Shown here piece by piece: positions 1-13,037 of a DNA stretch of 64,000 nt (its first letter is position 1; the number at the start of each line of letters is the position of its first letter). The notes beneath the pieces were generated by a model. It was not told the origin of the DNA. It saw nothing but the letters and a program-made list of their open reading frames with translations, and did no database searches. Location of the stretch: positions 262,388,976-262,452,975 of the forward strand of contig NC_077230.1 of NCBI RefSeq assembly GCF_027887165.1, given 5' to 3'. This stretch comes from Monodelphis domestica (Eukaryota; Chordata; Mammalia; Didelphimorphia; Didelphidae). Both the position numbers and the translations under genes were made by a program.

Positions 1-409
1 ATTTTACCACCATGCATTATTGAATGAACTTTTAGATTCTGAAGAATCCGTTGTTTGATCTGGCTTTCACTAGTGTAAGCTATATCCAACTTGGTAGCTG
101 GCATTCAATATTTATTACTTGGAAGCTGACTTTCTGGTAATGAGCTTCCCCTAACTGAGCTAGCCTGGACATTGAACAGCAAGCATAAGGCCCCTCAGTG
201 GCCCCCTTAAATCAAAGCCTTTCCAGCTATATGAGCTCTGTTAGAACTTGGGCTTCTCTGAGACTTCAAGGTCAAATCCACCCCAAAAGAAGAAATTAAG
301 TACAACTTTAGTGGAGGATTCAACTTCCATGAAAAGAGTACTCGATTTGTCGTCAGAGGGAATATGAGCTCCTAACACAGCTCTGGCACTTGGACAGGGC
401 ACTTAAACT
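1..409. other. No recognisable feature
   Basis: I see no open reading frame with gene-like character and no repeat family I can name. It is low-GC sequence without obvious structure. Confidence 0.4.
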
Positions 410-970
410 CTAAACCTGGTCATTATGTATCGATATATACAATAAGAAGACATGGGATGATGAGAGTCTGTGCTAGAATGGTAGCAGTGTCAGAAGATAG
501 GAAGGTGCATGTTAGAGATGATGCAAAGCTGAAATAGACCTTAGTTTCTGATGAAGGATAGTGAGTAGAAGATGATACTTTGCCAACTAAGAAACTATGA
601 AGATGGTATTGCCCTCTGAGCAGGGAAGATAGATGGCAGGAAGAATTATGGGGAAAGATAATTGGTTCTGTTTTAGACTTGTGGAGTTTAGATTGTTTTT
701 TGGACATCCAGTTTGAGAGCTATGCAAGCCTGAAAGTCATCAGAGAGCTTCCTATAGATCTGAGAGTCATTAGTAGAGATGGTCATTAAATCTGTGGGAG
801 CTAATAAGATCACCAAGTGAATGAAATAGAAAAAGAAGAGAAGAGGGGGTGGGTCAGAATCCTAAGGATCATCTACAGTTAGGAGGTATGATCTGGAAGA
901 TCCAGCAAAGGAGAAAGAAAGAAACAGTCAAATGGGTAGGACTGGAACCAGAAGAGTAGAATACTAATTA
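410..970 (-). mobile_element. Ancient L2 LINE fragment, reverse-transcriptase region
   Basis: Read on the minus strand, this matches the order of blocks I know from mammalian L2. Plus-strand landmarks in order are a 'tgctagaatggtagcagtgtcagaagatagg' type block, 'ggttctgttttagacttgtggagttt', 'gagagtcattagtagagatgg', 'gatcaccaagtgaa' and 'agatccagcaaaggaga'. These are the complement of the L2 RT domain and flank. Open frames in it are decayed remnants. Its divergence fits an ancient mammalian element. Confidence 0.65.
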
Positions 971-1619
971 AATGATTCCTGAAGTCCCATCCAACACTAC
1001 ATCTACAATTCTACAATCTCTATTAAAGTTTTAGAATAAAGATTGGTTTAGGGGATGGACCTAATTGTTTTTAAGCTATTTTTACTCAGATATATTCCAG
1101 CATATTTGTTTTTAACATTTAAAAGATATTTGGTTTCATCTTCCCTAAGTAAATCTCCTGATTTTCAAATCCATCAACATGATCTTTAACACATTCTTTT
1201 GCTAATGCACTTGAGAATTCCTATTGTTCTGAAAATTTATGGCTTTCCCTCCATATTTAATATACTCCTTTTTCCTTTTTCTATACAAAATCTACTTAGT
1301 ATAAAAAACCTAATTTAAGTCCTTTTTAGCATAAGGCATCTCTGACTATTCTGTCAATGATATGCCCCTTCTCTTAAAATTGCTTTGTAATTACTTTGCA
1401 TGCGTTTAACATTTATTTGCCTCTATATGTGTTATTTGAAATCAGTAAAATATAAGTTCCCAAAGGCTTTCATTTTTGTATCCCAAGTTTGTAGTGCACA
1501 TAGTAGATATTTAATACATACTTGTCAAACCAAAATGAAAAAAGACACAATAAAAAAATAAAACACTGTTTCAAATGAAAGAGTAATATATTAGTAGTAA
1601 TAATAATTTTTAAAAACTT
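971..1619. other. Mostly unassigned; possible L2/MIR tail at about 1473-1530
   Basis: Low-GC sequence without a gene. The stretch around 1473-1530 ('tgtatcccaagtttgtagtgcacatagtag' and onward) resembles the 'cacatagtaggtgcttaataaatg' tail shared by L2 and MIR. The rest carries no feature I can name. Confidence 0.3.
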
Positions 1620-1780
1620 AGTTCAAATCCAAGTCCTTCAACTTACTGTGAAATCTCTTCTACTTGCTTCAATTTTTTGCAAATCACTTAATCTTTCTGG
1701 GCTTTATTTTCTTCATGAAAGACAGAAAAGGGATTAGATTATAGGAGCCAGATTTGAGATACTTGGTAGAATGTGGGACA
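1620..1780 (+). repeat. Degenerate MIR-type SINE
   Basis: The order 'ttcaaatccaagtcc', 'gcaaatcacttaatctttctgggc', 'tttcttcat' follows the MIR core: box-B-like start, 'gggcaagtcacttaacctctctgagcctcagtttcctcat'. It is strongly diverged, and the boundaries are approximate. Confidence 0.4.
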
Positions 1781-1799
1781 AGAAAGACCTGCCTTTAAC

Positions 1800-4470
1800 A
1801 CATGTTAAACAGCCACAACCTCGAACCCCAAACAAGTTCAAGACCTCTTGTCTTGCCTCAAAATTGCATCAATCTCACTGGGATCTGGTCTCTTTGACCC
1901 TGTGGTCCATAGACACTATGCAGGTACTCTGTGTTTCTTTACCACTGTACAGGGGCTCTTTTGTATATTCCCTTCTTCTGGAATCAGACAGAATCATGAA
2001 GCAAAGTACCATAATTCTTTTAAACAATCAATAGCATCATTTTTTGTAGTCTAAAGCTTTTGGGGTATGCATTAATATTAGAACAAATGTATTTAAAACT
2101 TATGTTACTGCAAAATAAAAAAATTTAAAGAAAAATCTTCTCAATACTCTTGACATGTCCTTCAAATACAAAAAGGAGAGAAAAAAATAAAACTCAGATA
2201 CTATATTGCACATACAATAAAAAATCAAAGTTTTTTAAAGTTAAAATATATATGTATATAGCTTAAAATTAGTGACAAACTATGTCATCCATGTGCAAGT
2301 ACAAAATTATTTTCAGAATAAAACAGTAACACAGTAGATATTGCACATTCAAAGACATACCAAAGTCCCCAAAATTCACAATAGCCCAGTTAGTTACAAT
2401 AGCAAACAAACCCACTATCATATTTCACATAACTTGCTGTATGACATAAAAAACTATGAAGTGATGGATATTTGTCGTAATTTTTACAGATGTAGAAAAT
2501 CTTTCAACCTTGGCAAACATATTTTTAAACAAAGTAAAACTTATTTGGCTCTAGAACATCATCAAGAGATCTAGATTGTTCTGCTGGAAGTAAATTAAAA
2601 TGAAGAGCTTTGTAAGGGCTCTTTTCTCATCTTCCTGATTCATATAAACACCTTGGTAGGAACGTTTCTTTGTATCTCTACCTTTAGTACAATATTCTTT
2701 ATATATATAAACATTTTAAAAATCATCCATTCAGAAACTACTAGTTACTAAAATTATTTCTGAAGACCCCTTAGAATTACCATTTAAATTCTTAGCTCAT
2801 TAAATTCTCCAATGGTTGTATACAATTTAACCAGTTTTGTTGAAATCCATCCACCATAATTTATGTGACAATTAACAAAGGCAACATGTGATCTCCAATG
2901 TATCTAGTGACAAGGGTTTTAGGCAAGATGTTCATGGGCTTATACAGTGATATTTTGTTCTTCAGAGGAGGTAAAGGTACAAATTAAAGAGCAATATAGG
3001 CAAAACATAGTAGCTTAAAATGATTCAGTATTACAGAAAGTTATTGACTAGATTAATACAGATAAACTTAAAAAAAATTTAACCTTAAAGCTGTCAGTAA
3101 ATACAATAATATTAACAAATGAGAAGGTGCAGGCAGGCAGTGCAGTCAAAATCCTTTTATGCCAATCCCAATAGACTTGTTCTATATTATAGGAGAAGAA
3201 TAAACTAAAAATAGTTAGCAATAAGCTTCCAGATCTCTTTTAACGTTTCCTTCCCTTCCCCCCCCCCATATTTCTTATCCATTTAGATTTTGTTTGTCTA
3301 CTCTGCATGTTGAGAGCATTTAAGACTTTTAGAACATTGTCAAAATATTTCAGGTTGGTTTGTAGTTTAAGCAGCCTACTTTGTGGCATATTCTTGAAGA
3401 GAGGGAAATAAAGTGAGAAATCTCCAATGAAAATTAAAACTCCCAAGAAAAGAATTCAGCAGATCCAAACTGTACTTTTTAGCTCTACCAACTCAAACTG
3501 TTGTTTCAGAGTTTCAAGCATGCTTTGTAATAGCATTTTTCCTGAAAGAAGCTGAATGGGGTTTATTTACAGAGTAAACAGAAAGAAGCAAAACTTAGAG
3601 GGAAAACAATAGCATATTTGCATATGAGAGAAAAAAAATACTTTTCCTTGGTGTTTTGGGTCAAGAGAAAGAAGGGAAAAAATCAACTTATTATCCAAAA
3701 CTGATTTTAAATCTAATGATTTGGAACTAACTACTCTTCCTGTGAAAAACCTTTAGTAACAGCCTTCTAAACTAGGAGTCCAGGATCAGCTTCAAAAAAC
3801 TCTGCTTGAAAATTAGAAGGTGTAGGGTTCTTTTCTCCATGCTGAAAAATGGCCATGGCAGGCTAGAAACATATACATGGAGTGTAGAAAGAGATTGGGG
3901 CAGAAAGATTTATATACGTCATCCTCTGTGGAAAAAAATAGCTGGGGTTTGCAAGCTTTTGTGGCGGGTCTGGTCTCAACAAGAGGAGGTTCCAAGTTTG
4001 GTGGAGAGTGGTAAGGAATACTGGCCAAGAAGATGCATGGAAGAAACAGTAGTCAGAAGCAGGTAGCACAGTGGGGCAGGAGCATAGGCACACCCTGCCA
4101 CCAGACCCTCGTGGTGGGCAGCACCCAGGCAAACTTACTATCTTTACAGTAAGGCTATCTGCTCAAAAGTTTTTGAGAATGTGTAGTCCCTTTGTGGTCA
4201 CCAAAATGTGAGTTTTAAAATGAATATTCAATAGCTAAGTATTATATTTTAAAAGTTTTATTAATAATAACTAGAGCAAAAGAACTGCCTAAATTCACCA
4301 GGTCACAGGTTAAAAAAAGGCAGAGGGAGGAGTTATAGCCACTTAAATACAATCACTTAAAGTGTGAGGATTCAGCAAAAGGGAATTTTGGGAAATACTA
4401 AGGGACTTCTTGGGGATGAAGTCCAAAGGCTCAAAATCTCCATTTATACATGCATCAATTAAGAACACTA
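1800..4470. other. No recognisable gene or repeat
   Basis: About 2.7 kb of AT-rich sequence with only short random open frames (90 codons or fewer on either strand), none with a recognisable domain. Homopolymer runs occur (for example C9 near 3260). I cannot assign any family here. Confidence 0.35.
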
Positions 4471-4907
4471 AGTCTCAGGCAATAGGAGGTGCTTAATAAA
4501 TACTTTGTTGACTTGACTTGCTAAGTTATAGAGAGTGGTAATCTACTCAGTGTAATGAATTCCCATACCACTGAAAGAAAAAAAAATCTATGACATGTTG
4601 AAATACTTAAATAAACATTTGGAAGGGTGAGGTGGCTGAATCTGTGGGAAAGGAGAATGTAATTTTTAAATAATTTTATCAGAGAGAATTTTAAATGAAA
4701 TTTATTTTCTAAAATGATAATATTGCTATTAATGATGACTTTCTAATCATCTCATTTCTTAAATTAATTCTCATATATTGTCTTATCTTCAAGCTGTTAA
4801 ATGTCATGTGAAAGTTATATTGTACATAAATGTACTTTATTCTAGCCTTTGTATACAGAGTTCTAAATATTTACCCACCATTAGCCAAGCTTACATTTTA
4901 AGTTAGA

Positions 4908-4960
4908 GGTGGTGGTGGTGGTGGCAATGTTGGTAATGGTAGTAGTGATGATGGTGGTAG
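4908..4960. repeat. Imperfect (GGT)n / (GATGGT) trinucleotide repeat
   Basis: A run of 'ggt' triplets decays into 'ggtaatggtagtagtgatgatggtggtag'. It is a short, interrupted microsatellite, probably old. Confidence 0.8.
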
Positions 4961-5025
4961 TTTCCAACAGTAGGCTCCATCTCTGTTCTTTCATCAGGTC
5001 CCTCCTTGTAACCAAGGGAAGCATA

Positions 5026-5222
5026 TAATATAGTGGAAAGACTAACAGATTTGGAATCAAATTCCTCTTACTAGCTGTATGACCTTGAACAAGTAATTCT
5101 ACTTCTCTCTGAATCAGTTCCTTTATCTGTCAAATGAGGCTAAAAATGTCCATGCTACCTATTTCACAGGTAGGTTGTGAAGGTCCACAGAGATAATCTA
5201 TGTAAAGCACTTCATTAACTAA
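5026..5222 (+). repeat. MIR SINE, near full length
   Basis: It shows the MIR order: 'atagtggaaagac', 'agatttggaatcaaattcc', 'ttactagctgtatgaccttgaacaagtaattctacttctctctgaatcagttcctttatctgtcaaatgagg', 'ctacctatttcacagg', 'gttgtgaagg', 'gataatctatgtaaagcac'. It is a tRNA-derived CORE-SINE mobilised by L2, inactive in mammals. Confidence 0.85.
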
Positions 5223-5391
5223 ACAGAATGATTTCAGGAAAGTCACTATCATTTATATGCCATATTAGCACACTGCACAACACAACAAATAGCGAAACCT
5301 TAATAATGAGAAGAAAGCAGGCATGAGACAGTGTTAGATGACTACACTGGCATTTCCACACTAAGCTATATTCACTAAGGTATTGTGCATT

Positions 5392-5660
5392 TTGAAGTGG
5401 ACCTAAGCCCTGGGATACTCCATCTCCCAGGAATCTCGACTTCCTTTGTGGGAGGTGTCAGAGGGAGAATAAAAGAGGAGAGAAGCAGGGGGGAAGAGGG
5501 GGCTGATGCATTTCCCCACCCCATCCCCCAACCTAGGTGGATAACTTTGGTCCTTGACTAGCTGCCCCTGACTGTCCCAAACTTTCCTTTCCTAACCCTA
5601 AATAAACCTACATAACTTTGAAATTTAGCCTGATTTAATTAACTCCCTAGCCCACCTACA
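5392..5660 (+). mobile_element. Possible LTR fragment
   Basis: A locally GC-richer block has a TATA-like 'gaataaaag' near 5467 and an AATAAA near 5602, followed by a pyrimidine-rich stretch. That layout resembles U3-R-U5 of an LTR. I could not find a convincing pair of TG/CA ends or flanking duplications, so the call is tentative. A regulatory-looking block of another origin is possible. Confidence 0.3.
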
Positions 5661-6224
5661 AGAAGACCCTGGTCAATTTCCCTACTGCACAGGGGGGAAC
5701 TCTGACTATCTTCCTTGTCTTCCTTTCCCTATCTTTTTCCCTTCTTTTTCCCTGCCTTCAGTATTTAAAGGGGAATAAAACAAGGCAACATTACTAAAGG
5801 TAATATGAAAACTCATTAATGCAGTTCTGTATTTGCCTAGGGGTTAACCAGAGTTATAACCCCAATACTAAGCACATTTACACTCTTGGGAGTAGTTTGC
5901 GATGATTCCATGTTTCCAGGTTCCATGAACAGTTGGAAGTATCTGATATCACACTGGGACAAGAGAGCAAGCTGGGGCTCTGCTGGCTGTCAAAGGCACC
6001 AACAGCAGAATAAAGCTAACTCACCAACCTAAAGATCAAATGATTGGTCTTGTTCTCATCAGCACAGTTTGTACTAAGCAACTCAGAGGGTGAAATTCCT
6101 AAACATAATGCATATACAACAGATTAAAAGGCTTGGAACATGTTTCTTCCACTATGGTTGGGAGGGAAAGAATTCAGTATCTCCACCAATTTTCTTGACC
6201 AGTCTAGACATTTCAAAAGCCATT

Positions 6225-6410
6225 CACTGAATCAAAGCACTTAAGTGTTTGAAGGAAGCCTAGAGATTATGTAATCCAAAACCTTCATTTTACAGATGAG
6301 GAAATTGAAGATGAGAGTAAGTAAATGATTTAACTAAAAGTACATTGGCAGAAAGTAGAAGAAATAGAATCCAAGCCTGTATTTTCTAATTCCAGCTGCC
6401 TTTCACTTTT
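6225..6410 (-). repeat. MIR-family SINE, minus strand
   Basis: 'tagagattatgtaatccaaaaccttcattttacagatgaggaaattgaag' is the complement of the MIR middle ('cctcagtttcctcatctgtaaaatg'). It is followed by 'agtacattggcagaaagtagaagaaatagaatccaagcctgtattttctaattcc', matching the complementary head region. It is diverged. Confidence 0.6.
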
Positions 6411-7369
6411 CACAAAGTTGTAGAAATCCAGGTGTTCTTTTTTGTCAAAATCCTTCAGAGAACAAACTGCTCAGGAAATGCAGTTCCAAAACAAACTCAC
6501 ACAGAGTTGGCTGAATGTACAGACAGGAGTTATGACCACACTATGGTACATAAGCTACATTCCCTTTGCCAAAGAAGGAAAAGTAATAAGATGGACACTC
6601 CATCTAGGAAAATTTTTGTAATGCCTCCCCAGTCAAAGTAGGATCACCATCCACATTTTTGCTTTTCAGGCTCCAGGTGAATGATTATCAACCTCTTCTT
6701 CATCCAGGATGCATCCCTCCTGGCATGCTCTGTATCAAGACACACTAGTGTTTCAGCTAAGGACTTGGTTTTCTAAAGTTAATGATCTAAAGCTAACTAT
6801 GATCAGTCTCAAGATAATTATATCTGAGTAGTAGTCAATATATTCATTTACAACCAACTAAACATTATTTTAAAATTTAATAAGCCAAAAATGTATACCT
6901 ATTGCTCAAACAATGGAGTATCCCCATTGAGGTTTGATGAACTAGGGTTGAGGGAGAAATGGAAGCCATCTTCAAACTGCCTAGGAGCCACTCTATTGCT
7001 TTTTCTCTTAAACCTCTTGCCAACCATGAATTCTTCCATGAAACTTTAGAGAACATAATGGAAAATGTTGAAATCCACTAATACTCAACTTTATGCTGAC
7101 CTCAGAGTGACAGAGAAATGAAATAATCTAAGAAAATGTTTAAATGATGAATTTAAAGTCTTGTTTGGTTCAAAGAAATCAACTGCAGAATCTCAAAATG
7201 GCAGAAATGAGTGATTTGAAAGCAATTTAAGTGAAAGAGGCTCTGAGTTCTGTAGAATACAAGCTGCACAGGAATTAACATTGGGATGGTGAGATTATTA
7301 AGAAAATTAATCTAACATTTTGTTGCCTTAAGAGTTAGAAGTTTAGAACAACTAAGGTAATGGTTCTAT

Positions 7370-7640
7370 TGTATTCTCATCTGGTCTGATGAGACTTAGA
7401 GAATGGTGATCAAGGGGACAATGATAAATTGAAATCTATCCAGAAAAGGGTGATCTGGTAATTAAGTAATACAGAAAACCTATCATAAAAACTGATTAAA
7501 GAACCTAGGAATCTTTACCCTAGGGAAGAGAAGACTTGGTAGAAACATGATAGTTTTATTCAAATATTTGAAGGGCTATTATATGGAAGAAGGATTAAAT
7601 TTATTCTGGGGGTCTCTAGAAGGGCAGAGTTAAGAACTAA
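7370..7640 (+). mobile_element. CR1/L3 LINE fragment
   Basis: 'gaaatctatccagaaaagggtgat', 'ccctagggaagagaagactt', 'catgatagttttattcaaatatttgaagggctattatatggaagaagg' is the signature block of the CR1/L3 3' coding region (compare 'gatagctgtcttcaagtatttgaagggctgtcatgtggaagaggg'). It is ancient and has no open frame. Confidence 0.7.
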
Positions 7641-7654
7641 ATATGTGCTTGTAG

Positions 7655-7855
7655 AATTAAAGAATTTGAGATCTGAAAGGAAATTAGAGGCTACCTAGTC
7701 TAATCTTTACCTAAGCAAAAATCCTCTCTATAATAACCCAGATAGATGATCATTAAAATTCCATCACTGTACAGTGATGTGAAACCCTCAATGCATTCCA
7801 TCTCACTCTAAGACACTTCTAATTGCTAGGGAGCCCTAAGAAGATAGATTTCAAT
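7655..7855 (-). mobile_element. CR1/L3 LINE fragment, opposite orientation
   Basis: 'gagatctgaaaggaaattagaggctacctagtctaatctttacctaagcaaaaatcctctctataata' continues to 'cattccatctcactctaagacacttctaattgctagggag'. This is the minus-strand form of the L3 3' region. It abuts the plus-strand copy just upstream, so two L3 fragments lie tail to tail. Confidence 0.65.
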
Positions 7856-7924
7856 TAAATGAAAGTTTATTTCCCTTGGGCTCTTTTGTGAAGTAATAAG
7901 TTTCTCGTTACTGGAGATATTTAA

Positions 7925-8050
7925 ATAAAAACTCCATGACCGTCTTTCAAAAATGTTGGAGTGAAGATTCCTACATAAGGTGAGGAATTGGACTAGCTGA
8001 ACTCTAAGTTCAATCTGACTGCTAAAATTCTGAGATTCTAGGATACAACA
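7925..8050 (+). mobile_element. CR1/L3 3' tail
   Basis: 'ggtgaggaattggactagctgaactctaagttcaatctgactgctaaaattctgagattctagg' matches the L3 tail ('ggattggactagatgacctctgaggtcccttccaactctgagattctatga'). Confidence 0.6.
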
Positions 8051-9940
8051 TGCCCTGGAACTATGCTCTAATTATGTACTTTCCATCTTCAGCTCCTCTT
8101 GGTTTCAGCTCCACTGAACAAGATGCCCCTCCCAGGATAAGTTGATCCCTTCAGATCTCATCAACATGCAGCTAGAGGATATACCTGTAACAAGATAGGG
8201 CCTCCCAAGATACATAAATAGTTGGATTAGAAGCATAGTCCAGGGTTAGCAGGATATAATCCTTTAGATGAATCTTCTTTCACTCAGTAGCCAATCAAGC
8301 TCAGTTCCTTAGACGGCTCAGAAAAATTCTATGATGATGACAACCATTGGGATACCAAAGATATTACTGAAGACAACACTGTAAGGGCAATTAGCACACT
8401 ATATCACAAGCTGTCCTTTAGGGTAACTCATTGTCAAAAAATCAAGGACATGCAATATTAACTATTAGTCTTGAGCCCACCTAGTGTTTCTTAGTTCTTC
8501 CATTCATCTAATTGCTGTTTCCAAAGTAAATTTGAATACTTGGTGGGCCTTCCTGTCATGGTATGATCTTGGGTCTGTATATACTATTTCTTTTTGCACT
8601 CACTTTAAACATATTTGACAGATCTTTACAAAACACTGCAGTCCCCATTTTTTTAAATCACATTTTAGTGGAACTTTATGGTTCTCTGTTCTGCATTCAA
8701 ATGACTATTGATTTGCAGCTCATTAAAAGAGCATGAGCGTATATATCTCTTTTTTTATTTTGTGCCTATGATTATTACTCTCTTTGTTCCCTTCAGACAT
8801 TTCCCATTTCTTTACTGATATTGCCAGCTTGATATTAACAGATAACAACATACCATTTTTTCAGCAACCTGAAAACGCAGTTAAGATGCATAGATTTAAT
8901 GTAACCCTCTTTTCTGTTTGGCTGCCTGCTGCTATTGTGTTTTCTATCACCACACAGCCCTCTGCTTCTGCATCTCCATTCAGTGTCCTTTTACCATGGT
9001 AACTAAAAAGACTTTGTGTTCCATTATCTTTCCAATCCAAGGCACTGAATAGGTGCCCCCAACATGCATTGTTGCAATGTAACTGTAAAAAGGATTTATA
9101 AAACCAGGTAAATAGTCATGGTCCTTGATTTCTAGGATCAATTCATTAAGTCATTAATATTTGATGAATATCTGCTGCATCGAAGCCTTGCCTCAGCATC
9201 CCAGGCTACCAACATCTCTCTGTTGTATGAAACTCTGTGCTGCTTTTTTTTCTGGACTATTTACATGGCAAAAATCTCATGCTGCTTTGTACCATTAGTT
9301 ATTTCTTGCCTATATCTAATTTGCTCATCTAGACATCTAATTTGCTCATGTAGGATATCTGAGAGCCTACGCCTTTTCTGAAAAGTCTTGTGATCTCCTA
9401 TGCTACTCATGCCAAAACCTTTCATTTAATAGATAATACATAAACATTTTTCTCAAATGATCACTTTGTTATATGAAATTATGAACTACATTATCAGCCT
9501 CGTGTGATTTCTATGGCTATAAGGCATGGACTGCTACAACATAAAAGGGATTAAAAATTACCCAACAGGTGATGGAGAAGAGATGAAGAGGCTGTGAGTT
9601 GGAGGGGAAGTGAAAGAAGAGGAGGTTATCTAGTTGCCACATATATTATCAACAAGGATTTATGCAGAAGTATTGTTAAAAATGTCATTAGGAATATGTA
9701 TAGCTGAAAAACAATAAAGGATCAGCTGGTCCTGTAATAACAATGGGAAAATAAGAATGACCCCTGAACTCCATGGATACTTTAATAATATCAAAGGGAA
9801 AAGAAGGTCCATGGCCAGTTGGGTGGACCCCTTGAAAACAACTTAGAGAACATGAATCAAAGTCATAAAGGATAGGCAGGTATAGATTCAAGCTTGAAAG
9901 GAATGCTCATATTATTGAGAGCAGAGATCCATTGGTGAAT
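8051..9940. other. No recognisable gene or repeat
   Basis: About 1.9 kb with only short, unconvincing open frames (longest 72 codons). Nothing in it matches a family I know. A purine-rich stretch lies near 9570-9630. Confidence 0.35.
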
Positions 9941-9947
9941 TAGAGCA

Positions 9948-10110
9948 GTAGTGTCAAACTCAAAATGAAATTGGAGATATCATAGGTCCATAATGACGTA
10001 GAAAAACCACAGATTAACATTATCTCTCTTTTATTTTACTAATTTTTTGTTATAAATATATCCCAATTACAATTTTAAATGATTTGGAAGTGTATGCCAC
10101 ATGCAGCCCA
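9948..10110. mobile_element. Possible non-autonomous DNA transposon copy (hAT-like MITE), partial
   Basis: 'cagtagtgtcaaactcaaaatgaaattgg...ccacagattaacattatctctcttttatttta...tatcccaattacaattttaaatgatttgg' parallels the better copy at 13038-13250 block by block. The 'GTGTCAAACTC' head would be one terminal inverted repeat; the matching right end is not clear here. Confidence 0.4.
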
Positions 10111-13030
10111 CATTAAAGTACTGCATCTTCTAGATATCTCCAAATGCTTCTTGGAGGTGTGGAAGCTTTTCCAGAATTCTACATTTCCTATCTTAAAAAT
10201 CCCGGTTACTGATTCTTTGGCAGTTCCTTTCAAGGACACATGTCTTTTCCCCAGATCAGAGCTTCCAAATAGCAACAGCATTCTTATTATACTGCAAACA
10301 GCATGTAATTTTCCCCTGTTAAGTGAAGCCAGGAAATAGTTTCCACTTGTTACTGCCAGTGCCTCTGGTATGCAAGTCAAGCCATCTGCAGGTGCTTGAT
10401 GGGAGCTAAGGGCAGATTTTGGTGTTTGAATTATATGTGCATAGTGGTCAGCAAAATGCAGCCATTATCACTAGTGTTTTAGCTTTTTTTCTCATCAAAT
10501 AGGCCTTACAAAATAATTTATTGTACTTGTGTCAATTTGAGAATGCTATTTCTATATCCCCCCTTCTTTGCTTCAATCTGTGTATTGATGCCTTCATGAT
10601 ATGACTTCACAACTTGTTTAAAAACAAAGGCATTTCATACTTTCATGGCAAAATGTTTTTGAATCCTGCTGTGAACTTTAAGTAGCCTCCTCTCTCTGAG
10701 TCTGACAAATGTGTCATTCACCTTTATTAACCTAATCATCTTCAACCTTCAGCTCCTCCCCTTTCGGGGCTTATTTGATCATGCATTCAGAGGGATCAAC
10801 TTCCTAGTTTTTCTAACTCCCACTTCATCCTATGCATGATTGCTTGGTACTAACCTTGGTTCACCCATCAGACTTCCCACCACTAGGAATGTGCAGCAGA
10901 GGATAGAATAGGGCCAGAAGGGCAGGTTTTATCATTTTCTTCAGAGACTCAAGTTCCTCTTCTCATAAAACACACCATACTTGATGGACTTTTTAAACAA
11001 GAAAAATCATTGAACAATCTTTTAAAACAAGAGAAGTTAAATGATTCTCCATTGTACTTCCTTTATTTCTTACCTCTGAGATATCAAATGGAGTTCAAAG
11101 TAACTAGAAAACAGAATATGGAATTTTCAAAATAGCACTATCAAAGAGGCAGGAGAGAGGTGTTCATGAAATGGAGCTCCTATAATCTCAGGATAAAAAT
11201 TCACTCAGGAAAAAAACTCAATTATTTTATTCTTGCCCATTCCCCTAGCTTGTCCAAGTGATAACCCAGTTGTTATGATAAAAAAAAATCACATATTGAC
11301 CTTTGCAGTTCATTAGTTTTATTTTTGTCTTGTGTTCTATTTAATAAAATCCAAAATAGTTGTGGGTAACTCCATATGAATTTTAATTAGAATTCAACGT
11401 AAAATGCCCAAGCACTTCTGTCATCCTATGTTCCTGGTAATTAAATTTTGATAAAGGTTTTATGACAGAAGGAAAGACATTGACTATGTGGGCACTGGCC
11501 TACAGAGAGCTAATAGGATATATGCCTAAGGACAGCTCATACAACTGAGAAATAAATCGCCTTGATGATAACCTATAGTCATTTCAGCTTGGACTGTAGT
11601 TAGAGGAAGAACTGATGGTCCAAGGCCATCCATGCTGCCAAGCCAAAATAAAATGATGCCAGTGATTGTACAAATAACCCTACTGAAAACTAAGACTTTT
11701 TCCATCTTGTTAAGATATTACAAAAGTTCAGAGATTCAAGGAAACCACCATGTTCCTCAAGTTTGTGGATGTTCTACTTAGGAAAGATATTATGTTATGA
11801 CAATGCATATGGAAATGTAATAAATGTAGGAGAAACCATATATTTCTAACATGAGTTGATATTTATAAGTAGGATTCATGGACCAGAACCTCTGAATTTA
11901 CAAGAACCTGGCTAACTTCTAGGTCCTTCTGAATAATAATTTTCTTTAAAATGTGCCCTTACCCAGCTTTCTCCCAAGGAACATATGAATCTAATTCATT
12001 TTGCTGCTACCTAGAGTTACTCTTGAGAACATTAGAAATAAGCTTGTGTCTTGATATTTACAAAAAAAAAAAAGTAAAAGATCCTCAACTCCCAAGCAAG
12101 CACTGATTTTATGAATTTTTTTGGATTTTAATGCAAAATATGTGTTAAAGAGTTTCTTTTATGCTATTTTTCATATAGCAATGTAAAATCAAAATAAATA
12201 AATGAATAAATGTGGCATTTTCTCACATTGGGAGATAAATTATGAATTGGCAAGTTAAATATGTCACCAAACTCAGTATGCTATATTCTCTCATTATCAC
12301 AGGAATAGATAAATGATGTAACCTAAATGTTCTTGACTAAATTGGAAAAGTTATTGAGAGCCAGCAGATGAAAATAATTATAAAGACTTTCCACCAACTT
12401 TATTTGGTCCATTTCATTTTCTCCCAAAAACTTTAAAAGATTTAATTTCATATATTCTGTGTGTATTCTGTCAAATATTTCTCTAAGGTATAAGCAAATC
12501 ATTTTGATGAGCATTAAGAGACTTAAGATGCCTGAGGTTGTGTACCAGCTGGCTGATGTAACCTCCCTTCACAACCAACACATCTTGCTTGACTTCTGGA
12601 ATGGATTTATCAGAATTACCTCCAAACCATGCTGAGCATCAAGTATCATGAGAGAAAGTCCTGGGATAGAGCCAGTCCCCTAGTAACATAGCTCTGCTTG
12701 GCAGTGCATAAAAGAAGAGATAACACTAAGACAGTACGCCTGGTCTATGCAAGAACCAAAGGAAACCAACTAAAAGAAGAAATACTTCGTGTATCTTAAT
12801 GATCCAGCAGAGGAGATAAACCATGTCATGTCAACTAACTACTAAAATATTACTTAGATTTTGATGCTAAATTAGAGATACAATGTTATATTTTAGTTCA
12901 AATGAAAGGATAGATCTCAGATTCCAATACACCAGCATGACTGTGATATTGAGAAAAGCACTGAGAGCAAGCCATTAGAGAAACAGACGGGGGATATGGT
13001 AATCAAAAGTTCTTCGTTGAATGGGACTTT
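10111..13030. other. No recognisable gene or repeat
   Basis: About 2.9 kb without a credible gene or named repeat. Overlapping opposite-strand frames of about 100 and 86 codons at 10.08-10.38 kb show no domain and look like chance. There is an A-run near 12,060 and otherwise unremarkable AT-rich sequence. Confidence 0.35.
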
Positions 13031-13037
13031 TAAGATA

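Noticed and set aside
10075-10380. 101-codon minus and 86-codon plus overlapping frames
   Set aside because: No domain, no splice context and AT-rich unassigned DNA; likely chance.
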